DNA from: Strigamia acuminata
Lineage: Eukaryota; Arthropoda; Chilopoda; Geophilomorpha; Linotaeniidae
Direction: 5' to 3'
NCBI GenBank assembly: GCA_949358305.1
Contig: OX442319.1
Coordinates: 11,098,001 to 11,162,000 of the forward strand
Length of the DNA stretch: 64,000 nt
The translations under genes were made by a program, and so were the position numbers. Below, piece by piece: positions 55,201-64,000 of the stretch; within the stretch, counting starts at the first letter, position 1; each line of letters begins with the position of its first letter. The notes below the pieces were generated by a model that saw only the letters and a list, made by a program, of their open reading frames with translations, was not told the origin of the DNA and made no database searches.

Positions 55201-58180
55201 GACGTAAGACGAGTCCAGAAATTAATATTTTATTGAGGAGAATTTAGTTCACTATTCACTTATTCTTATTCATTTAAGCAAACTTATTGGCTTAACCAAT
55301 TTGATGCACCTATTAATTTTCTGGCCAATTGTGGCCTTGAACTGTTTCTTTCCCCTTTTTAATCACAATTTTTATTCATTTAGTGTTTAAGAAACCAATA
55401 AGAAACCTTGAAAGAGTCACATCACTAAAGCAGAAAAGCACAGGTGTAAACACACGTGTGACCCATTTTTATGGTAATTCATAGAATAAAAATTTAGTAT
55501 GTTTTGTAAATGTAATCAGCAATGTTTGCTTTCCTGCATCTTCCAACAAAGTGGTTAAACATGTAAACCAAATTAGTCCTTTTGGGAACCCTCAGTTTCT
55601 ACAGCAACCGTGGCATTCTTTTTTCAAAATTTGAAAACTTTATAAAATTATAAATTATATATATATATTATTATATTATATTATATATTATAAATTATAA
55701 AAGTAATGTAATAGATTATTAAATTACTATTTTTACTTTTGTAACGATGAATCCTAAAGATATTTGTGATTGAGTTGTAATCACTGAACCGAATTGAAAT
55801 TCAAATGGGACATCACATGCGACCTAAAATGGGATTTTGTAAAATGTAGATTCAAATATAAAATAAATATTATTTGTATTCTGTACCAAATAACTTAGAA
55901 CAGGTGGAGTCATCTCCAATTTAATTGGCATTGTGACTTCCGAATGTTCCAATGACCTGTTAACTAAGAAGTAAATGTAACACAATGAAACATACAGAAA
56001 TCCAAAATATTATAATTTGGTTCACAGTTCTAAGCAAAACGTCATGGAAAAAAAATTTTAGCAACAATTAGATTGTCATAAAAGTTCCGAAACGGTATAT
56101 TTAACCGACTCCATTTTAGTGACGCCTAAATGTAAAAAACCAATTTCTTCATAGGTTTGAGTGACAAAATTTTAACAATCCGTTTGCTTATTAGTGACGT
56201 ACTCACCATTCCGCCGGTAATACGTCGCTGAAACAGTGACTTATCAATAAGCCACTTCGTGACTGATATGGTCTTCGCCAGTGCAATCAGGGGACTGAAG
56301 ACACTGGTTTGGGACGCATACTCACGTAAATAACGAGAACTCCCCTAATATTGGTTGGTTGGCCTTTATTAATGTTGTCTAGGGGTGTGGGAAATCCCGT
56401 TACCCGTTGCGGGGGTGCCACGAAGGCACGCCGCACCGGCAACCGACCCGTCACACACTGGGCGGGAGCCCAATGGGTGACGTGGTCGGTTCGACTAAAC
56501 ATTCGTGTCGTACTCACCTACGACCCGCGTATCCGCTCATGGAGGCGCTATGGAATCCACCATAGCACTGAGTATCAACCTGGTGAATGGTGAGGAGTAC
56601 AGAGTCCAACCCGGGTCACGTCTTGTCCCTCAGATGAATACTTTCTCCTCGGCAACTGACACACGTCCTTCTCAGTCCGTGTCCAGTGCAACTCTCTCCA
56701 CTCCTCTCCTCACCACACCACTCCACTCCCTCCTCCCCGGGCTAGGTCAATCACCCACAGAGGGGATGACCTTTGGGACCGTATGGAGAAGAATTATTTG
56801 TTCTCCCCTTTCGTGGCCCACCGAGACGGCAACATTGTTCCTGTGACCACGTGGAACCAGAGGCGCCTTGAGAATTCCATTGTTACATTTTGGAACTCGA
56901 TGAGTCACATCGAGTTATTTGATTGTAAGGCATAAAGCCTTTGAATAAACTGCTTTATCCCTTTTATATCTTGCAACGAGTATTATTTGAGTAAACACAG
57001 CTCACCAGTAAGTAAACCATTGGCTATTTATCAATACCGACCAAGGACACGACATGTTACCGTTATGGCAAACACAATACATTGCTGAAACGTTCTGTTT
57101 GGGCCTGTGTACTGGTGTGTCTGTCTGTTGTGTAGCTAGTTGTGGTGTTGAGGAGAGGAGCCAGTGACGAGCCATCTTGGGTGAGGGTCAAGACAAGAGT
57201 CATCTTTTATTACGTCTACTTTTACAAGGGGGGTGACGTCTGGTGCGCCACAAACAAAATGGGTCATTTCTATGGAGTTCAAACACGTGAACTGACTGCT
57301 GACAGTAATCAGTTCAGTCTAGAACAGCATTTTGCATCCTTAATCAGACCACGGCGGCCATTAGGCCTCATGACACGTGTGGTCAGTAATTCATTCCTGC
57401 CATGCCGCCGTAATGTTCACAGAGAACATGGGGCGGACGTGGCCACTACGGATGCTCAGGTTCCGGAAGTCAAATGTGGACTGGGAGAGTCACATATCAC
57501 TTTAGCAAAAGCCACTTTAGCGATGGTACGTTTTAGTGGCTAGTACGCTAAAGTGGCTGTTGCTAAAGTGTAGTCACTAAGGTGAACTATCTCTAATACT
57601 TAACTGGATAATTGCGTACATGTACCACACGGTGTAACTCTGTGTTTTTGTTGTAACTCCAAAGGTTTGTTTGGCTATATCAACATGCAAAAATAAAATT
57701 GATATTTAAACATAAAAATATTCACCTTACCTTGTAGTTAGCGTTTCCAAAAGTCAACTTTTCAATTATATCAATACGGTAGTCCAAATTTAAAGCTTTT
57801 GCCAGGTCAAAATCAGGTAACTCTAGGAGGCTGAACAGATTTGCACTTGTATTCTTTTGTTTCCTATAATCTCTTGTGTAAGTATTATGTTCTGAGCAAA
57901 TAGATATAGGTGGGAATTGAAAGTGTTCTATTTTCCTTTGGTATACATCAACAGCCTTTGGTTCTGTCAGGAAGTATGAGATGCGATCATGCATTTGGTA
58001 CAAATAAAACAGCAAACACACGACGACGAGAAATGTCCAAAAAAAACGAAATGTATGTGAACGTGTGCGATCTAGAAGGATGTAAAACTCTGGTGCTACA
58101 TTCTTATCTTCATTGATAGACTCGATGATTGAAGATGCAATTACTTGGCGATGTCTTCTGAATCTGCGTTCATTGATCAT
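52224..58180 (-). CDS. Two-module (tandem) DEG/ENaC protein, 11 exons (unit 2)
   Basis: Copy of 22,265-28,221 at an offset of 29,959. Exons: 57,731-58,180; 57,626-57,674 (tentative); 55,887-55,963; 55,737-55,823; 55,055-55,158; 53,849-54,665; 53,611-53,689; 53,472-53,554; 53,315-53,413; 53,085-53,194; 52,224-52,635. Only two coding differences were noticed, both amino-acid-changing and both in the exon that fuses the modules. One is Ser to Tyr in DMTS(S/Y)NKLRF before TM2. The other is Pro to His in FQI(P/H)FNKH in the linker. Both modules remain open, with GFS and GIS filter motifs intact. Confidence 0.8.
52678..52991. mobile_element. Mariner-like MITE, unit 2 copy
   Basis: Same insertion, ends and TA flanks as 22,719-23,032, so it predates duplication of the array. 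Confidence 0.8.
56376..57053 (+). mobile_element. Probable solo LTR, unit 2 copy
   Basis: Copy of 26,417-27,094 with the same ATGT flanks, inherited through the unit duplication. Confidence 0.65.
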
Positions 58181-59348
58181 CTACATACGTACAAGGAAGT
58201 TTGTATTAATATCTTGTTGTTTGTGTTTTCTAGGGATAGTTTTGTTCGTAATTTTTTTTTGTGATTACTGGGGTTTTTTTGTCGAATGCTGAAGGAGTTG
58301 TGACAGTCTGGCAGACTGTGGTCACTTCCTCACCAATCAGCGGGCCCCTGCAGCTCCATCTATTGAAGAGGAGCTGTGACCACGAATGCTGCTACATTCT
58401 TTCTTGGACTTTGTTGAAAGCCGTGGTGAAGCATGTTTTGTATGTTTTAATATATACGATTTTTAATTCATTACAGATTCAGAATGAGATTTCGATGGCA
58501 TTTTGAGAGATCCAGGTTGAATTCAGAAAGATTCAGATGATAAAAAATCAAGAAAAATGATACTTTTTTTTCCCTAAAATTTTATCTTCTGAAGATATAA
58601 TTTTTAATTTTGATGACAAAGCATAAACAGACCGGGGGAATCCAAAAATCCGGTCAGTTTTGCAAAATTCTCAACATTTCCCGCAGACCGTGGTTGAAAT
58701 GTTAAATCTTAGATTATTTTTTGCAAATAAAAAAATCAATCTTGTTCTAATCAAAAAATTATGATTTCAATACTCAACAAGCTCTTAGTGATGTTATTTG
58801 ATATTGCAGTTCGTTCTGCAGGCTTGAATAACTCTTACCAAATTGTATGTGTTCTGTCACTCTTTTCTTTATGTGGAGATAAGGCCTGACGGGTGAGGAA
58901 CTAGTTGACTCGGATTTTTATTAAGTTGTGTCTAAACCGGGAAAAATTTTGTTTTAAGCACTTGGGTCATGCAACTGCTCTGACCAATGGTGGCCCGAAT
59001 CGCATCAAAACTTAATCATACAGCAATGCAAAACTGACATCAACATTAAACAAAACATGGAAAGCTTATTACCATCAGATAAAAATATAAGATGACAGCT
59101 CTGTAAAAGTCTCGTTTTAAACATTATAATTCTTTTCCGCTGTTGGGAGTGACAGATTACTAAAGAAATAAACTACAATTATTATGTAGAATGGTTTCTT
59201 CAGGCTTGTTTGGTTAATCACATGTCAGCAGTAAGATTCTCAGAAACTATGTTGTTTTGTATAGAAAACAACCATTTTCTCATTAATTAATTTATTATCT
59301 GTATGAACATTATAATTTACTGAATGCAGCCTTTCCTGGTCGATCAAT

Positions 59349-59549
59349 TTATTGACCAGACTTTGTGTTTTTTAATTCTAGCTTGTCAAAATGATGCCTC
59401 ATTTTCCGTGTTATTATTTTCTCATGACAGGTTTCTTCCAAATCAAACTTATAATTTTGGTTTGAAAGTGTAAACACATAAAATATTAATATTAAATTAT
59501 AAAAACTGCAACAGCAACACAGAAGCAACAGCAGTGCTTGTATATCCAT
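59349..59549 (-). CDS. Possible small secreted peptide, 66 aa (unit 2)
   Basis: Identical to the frame at 29,390-29,590; same hydrophobic N-terminus. Coding status uncertain. Confidence 0.2.
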   Translation of the reverse strand: MDIQALLLLLCCCCSFYNLILIFYVFTLSNQNYKFDLEETCHEKIITRKMRHHFDKLELKNTKSGQ

Positions 59550-60488
59550 ATTTCAGTAAACTTTTTGATAATTGGAATCTATGTTCCCACAATATGGAGT
59601 ATCTCATAATTCTGGTTCACAAACCAATACTCACAGCAAATACAAACAACAACAAAACCTCACTGTCAACTCACACTACCACATCTAAATAAACAAATCA
59701 AACATTCCTTTATTTCACTCCGGATGTACCCATAGTTCTAAGTTTCAGCACGGTATAGACTGTGTCCCTTTGAAATTGCTTAATCTTGTCACTGCTTGGC
59801 CACCCGAGTGTTACCATGGGTAAGACCATACCGTCACAATATTTTATTTTTGGAATTAGAGGCCCATGAAATTCAGAGTCCCAAGGTGGAAGGGAATACT
59901 ACCTGGGTAGCGAAGCACAATACCAGTTTTGCCCTGCTTGCTGACAACCTATGCTACACCGCTGGTTCTGATGGGTTTATTCAGGAACCTTTCAAAACAC
60001 GTTCCTGTGCATTCGGGCAAATGTCGTAACTTCGATTGTCACAGCAATCCGAAAATAATACAACTGACGTCTTTCATTAAGAAAAAAAAACAGAATTTAA
60101 AACCATGTAATAATTACATTTTTTGTTGAAATACTAACTATTGACAGTATAGAGAAAGTGGCATTCACATAAATTTGAATGTTATTTTGCAAATCCACTG
60201 CCTTTTTACTGTGACTTGATGCAGATTTGCAAAACTCGAATATGATTGAAAATCTCTCCCATAATTAACACAATGAATTGAATATTGTCACGCGGTAGAA
60301 CCGTACATAAGTTACATGGATTAATTAATGTGAGAATGATTTGGACAACCGGTTAAGATGAATGTCCGAACTAGACTCATTTATTAGCATAAAACATAGA
60401 ACAAATCATAAAACATAGAACAAGTCTCGGAAAAACCCCCAGGGGCGCTATTGCTTACAATTAACATCCCCTTTATCCACGTAACAAT

Positions 60489-61141
60489 TAGGGTTGCACT
60501 GAATGCCAAAAAGGCTGAATAACCAAATACCGAATATTCGGAACCGAATACCATGGCCGAATATTCGGTATTCGGCCGAATAACCAAATATTTAAAAAAA
60601 AATTTGATTGCTGAAAAAAAGCCATTTTTGGCTTAAAAAATTTACTTTTTACCTAATAAATGCAGTTTTTACGTTCTAAAATATTCTTTTTACCCAAAAA
60701 ATGTAATTTTTTAAGTTTAAAATGTCCTTTTTCTGAAAAAAATGCAATTTTTGCCTAAAAAGTCAACTTTGCCTCAATAGTGCAATTTTTGCCTAAAAAG
60801 TGCAATTTTTGCCTCTGAAAAAACAATTTTTACAAAAAAATGCAATTATTGCTTTAAAAATATCATTTTTAAAATACATATTGAATTTTTATTGTAAAAT
60901 TTGTGTTTTTTGGGTAATAATTGCAATTTAATAGTGAAAATCAAATTATTTTGTATAAAAAATACAATTTTGACCTGTAAATGTGAAGTTGTTGCACTAA
61001 AAATTCAAATAATTCTAACTTTATCATTATTATGTATTCGGCCGAATAACAGATTGATATTCGGCCAAATACATAATATTCGGTTTTTAGGCCGAATAGG
61101 CCGAATAACCGAATATAAAACAAATATTCGGTGCAGCCCTA
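60489..61141. mobile_element. hAT-type MITE with internal array, unit 2 copy
   Basis: Copy of 30,530-31,182, with the same GTAACAAT target duplications on each side. Confidence 0.9.
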
Positions 61142-61406
61142 GTAACAATATAAACATGAAAAAATACATACTGTTTTAAAGTCCACTCAGGTGAAAACGT
61201 GGCACTCGATCCACTCAAAAACTCCGCATTGCAGCTGTATTGATGTTTTGTGAAAGTTGACCAGTAATTACTATTTTAAAAAATTCATGAGATTTCTGAG
61301 AATTGTAATGACTGGTTTGTGACTTACCGTAGATATCACAAATGTCAAATTTCATTTTGTGAAGTAGCAAAATACTCAATTCCACATCACATTAGATTGT
61401 ACAATT

Positions 61407-61588
61407 CAGGGCCGGCGCGAGGGGTGAGGCGATGAGGCGGTTGCCTCAGGTGGCATATTTCTAGGGGCGGCGTCTTTGGGCGCACAATCAGATTTTTTTC
61501 CAACAAAAAAAATATTCTTTTTTACTGTTCAAAAGGGCGGCATATGCCTTGCTCGTCTCAGGTGGAAAAATGTGTTGCACCGGCCCTG
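61407..61588. mobile_element. CAGGGCCGG-ended MITE, unit 2 copy
   Basis: Copy of 31,448-31,629 just before the unit 2/unit 3 junction. Confidence 0.55.
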
Positions 61589-62173
61589 TTTGTAGTGACC
61601 ACTGGAGTGGGTCAAACGGAGCATTTTCTCCGTGACCCACTTGCACGTGTGGTGGGGGAGTCGAGAACGCTACAAATGCCAGAAATTTCAATATTTCAGT
61701 AAAATATTACTGCGTAGCAGTGTAAATAGAAATATTATCTAATAATAAACATGATTTCATTGTAATTCCTCGTCATTTTCATTGCCAACACAACAATTGG
61801 GTAAATTTTAACACCGTGATAATGTTTTTGTGAGCACCTTACGTTTGGATCAGTTGTGAAAGCAGAAATTGCAAGTCAGTCGCTGATTTGGCTTATTAAA
61901 AGGTCTATTCCTCGATAGGAAGATCTGGAAATGGGGATGAAATGGTTTGCCAAGTTCCCCTCATAGATAATTTTTGAAGAAAAGACATCAACATGTTAAC
62001 AAATTGCAGTAAGTGTAAAAGGGGGAAACCCCCTTTTGTTAGAAGTATACGACTATATTTCAAAAGTTGCTTCCGCCCCCATTAGAGCTCCGTACATGTT
62101 GTATCTTATCGATGAGTTGCACGACGGACGTTTCACGTGGTTAGGATCCAAACGTTGCTAACTCGTTCAAAAG

Positions 62174-62545
62174 CTACTGGAAGTTTCTGTCCCATAGAAA
62201 AATTTTCGCCATATACGGAGCAGGTAATGAGAAAAATCCTTGATTGTTTGATTCGCGTAGCATTGCCATTGTCATGCCTACGCTTCTTATTTGCTGAAGA
62301 GTGAGGTTTCCAGTTACGACCCTTTGCCTGATCGTGACAACAAATACTATTGGGGCTTCTACAAAATTATCTATGATATTCAGAGTAACTTCCAAGGTTT
62401 GATTGCGTGCTGCTGGACTACCGTGGAGCCACATGTTGGTCGAGACTACGAGAGGATCAGATCCCATGATTAAGTCTGAATAAACAAAAAAAAACACAAT
62501 CAAATAAAATGAAAGCAACAATTCGGGATTCACACAACCAGCCAT
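62174..62545 (-). CDS. Hypothetical secreted protein, 123 aa (unit 3)
   Basis: Third copy, same translation as 15,544-15,915. No function assigned. Confidence 0.4.
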   Translation of the reverse strand: MAGCVNPELLLSFYLIVFFFVYSDLIMGSDPLVVSTNMWLHGSPAARNQTLEVTLNIIDNFVEAPIVFVVTIRQRVVTGNLTLQQIRSVGMTMAMLRESNNQGFFSLPAPYMAKIFLWDRNFQ

Positions 62546-63152
62546 TGAGAATGTTCTCTGCTAATGCAATTTCACACCTAAGTTGATGAAATAGTTTGCC
62601 AAGTTCCCTCATAGATAATTTTTGAAGAAAAGACATCATTATGCTACCAAACTGCAGTAAGTGTAAGGGGGAAACCTGTAGAACCTATAAGGCTACCACA
62701 ACACACAGCAGATGCTCATATCTGCTTGCCGCTGTTGGTGTAGAATCTCCCAAAAATCCTTAAATATTCTGTCGGTGGCAGGAAAAATGTGGTTGTGTAG
62801 GAATAATTTATTTGAATCAAATTTTTGTCTTATGATGGGGTATTAACTGATCCCAGGAGTTATTATGAAAAATCTTCAAAATGGTGTAGAAAACCCCTCT
62901 TGGTTTTGACTGATATTATGATTGGTCTTCAAACAGGACAGTTTCATGGAATCTTAAAGAACTGGTTCTAATAGGAGCGGCGACAGCAGGAGCAGCAGCA
63001 GGGTTTCGGCGACGACGAGGACTTTGACTTGGTGCTCGTATTCCTTTTTTTCGGCCATTGGTTGCGCATAATTATCTTGTTGTTATGGTTGTGTATATTG
63101 TTTACTACCTGTAAGCAATAAAATCAGTTTTAATATAAGTTAAAAAAATTAA

Positions 63153-63473
63153 CTAAATTGGTTGAGTGAACAATATTTTTTGGTTCAAATAATTTTGCAG
63201 TTTTATTGGAAGAGACCGGATCCGGTTGGAACGACTCTGAATAATGTCGATGGGGATGGGCCTTGCTCTAGCTACCAAAATTCGATGTACGGCCAAACGC
63301 GTGGGTAGGTACACATCATAAAAATATCTAAACATTCTTGGCTAAGATAAAAATAATAATTCAAATGAAATAAAAATAAATTAAAAATAAAATAATAAAC
63401 TTACTATTAGTAGACGACATAATATAACCACAAAAATTAGCAATAGAGCTATAAACAGGAGTAGAATCCACAT
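63153..63473 (-). CDS. Hypothetical small membrane protein, two exons (unit 3)
   Basis: Third copy. Exons are 63,405-63,473 and 63,153-63,341. Same splice sites as unit 1. Confidence 0.35.
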
Positions 63474-64000
63474 GATTGGTACGATGAAAAGTGATTTCAA
63501 AAAAGTTTTTTTTTTAATTATGGCGTTTTTTTTGGTCAAGTGACTAAATTAGAATATTTAGATTTTGATTACCATTATCATTATTACTCAAAAATGTCAA
63601 TTTAGCGTGTATTAAAAAATTTCGGTCCAAGCCACACACCGCACAACAACCCTAAGGTCATCCCGCTTTGCGGGTGGACTGACCGATTGAGGGAAGGAGG
63701 GAGCTGAGTGGAGTGGGAATTAGAGATAGCGTGAGCGACCACTGTAGAGATATGTGTGAGAGGAAGGTCCTAAGCCTGCAAGGGCAGTTGTGCTTGCTGC
63801 TGAGTCTGCTGTTCTCCCTATTCACCACTGACACTCACTTGTCAGTAGTATGGCGATGGGCCTGCTACAGCCTCCATGAGTGGCTACATGGGTCGTACTG
63901 CCCCCGCCTTGTTAGGCATTCCTAGGATTTCGGAATAACGAAATTACACAACCCTCGGAATGAATAAGCGCCAAAGAACAGCTTATTTGATTCTAAGCTT

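Larger units (their letters stand above)
31711..61669. repeat. Tandem array unit 2 (29,959 bp, enlarged by insertions)
   Basis: Same order as unit 1. It is longer by 13,288 bp: a 12,867-bp gypsy element plus its 4-bp target duplication at 36,376-49,246, and about 415 bp of extra intron sequence at about 34,616-35,031. Identity to unit 1 is mosaic. Confidence 0.95.
61670..64000. repeat. Tandem array unit 3 (start only)
   Basis: Repeats 15,040-17,370 at an offset of 46,630. It matches unit 2 (T, not C) at the one clear site that separates units 1 and 2 (33,010/62,969). The window ends before the metalloprotease exons. Confidence 0.93.

Noticed and set aside
15040-61669. Entire tandem array as a pure assembly duplication
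   Set aside because: Not fully excluded, but the gypsy insertion, the 415-bp indel, the diverged protease exons and the identical junctions favour real units. Long-read coverage would decide.

Overview
The window is eukaryotic nuclear DNA, almost certainly from an arthropod and probably an insect. Genes have GT-AG introns, many only about 55-70 bp long. It contains a DENND5-type Rab regulator, DEG/ENaC channels and a stand-alone secreted M12B metalloprotease. Copia, Ty3/gypsy, LINE, Tc1/mariner and hAT-like elements make up much of the rest. I cannot name the species.

Layout. 1-8.45 kb: the 5' part of a DENND5 (Rab6-interacting protein 1) homologue on the minus strand. Its introns are filled with AT-rich 20-bp tandem repeats and an intact Ty1/copia element with target duplications. 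8.6-15.2 kb: old mobile-element debris, with a TA-flanked foldback MITE, SINE-like paralogous repeats, a LINE 3' fragment and a palindromic Tc1/mariner relic. 15.04-64 kb: a tandem array. Unit 1 is 15,040-31,710, unit 2 is 31,711-61,669 (enlarged by a gypsy insertion and an intron indel) and unit 3 starts at 61,670 and leaves the window. Both visible unit junctions are identical and lie inside the Tc1 relic.

Each complete unit carries, on the minus strand in transcription order: a DEG/ENaC gene, a secreted M12B (reprolysin-type) metalloprotease, and one or more small membrane or secreted proteins. The DEG/ENaC gene is the most unusual object here. Eleven exons with compatible phases give a 788-residue protein holding two complete channel-subunit modules in series (four membrane segments). 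One uninterrupted 817-nt exon encodes TM2 of module 1, a cytoplasmic linker and TM1 of module 2. Both modules have the same intron-phase series (0-1-0-0-2), which indicates an ancestral internal duplication or gene fusion.

In unit 2 an apparently young Ty3/gypsy element (36,376-49,242; two 820-bp LTRs, 4-bp target duplication ACCT) sits exactly on the splice donor of metalloprotease exon 2. This element has gag and pol joined by a textbook -1 frameshift heptamer followed by a stem. It also has a large spliced third reading frame that does not look like an envelope gene. The units are mosaics: most of each unit is almost identical to its copy, while the metalloprotease segment is clearly more diverged.

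All exon models, families and functions come from reading motifs and splice signals. No database search or alignment program was run.
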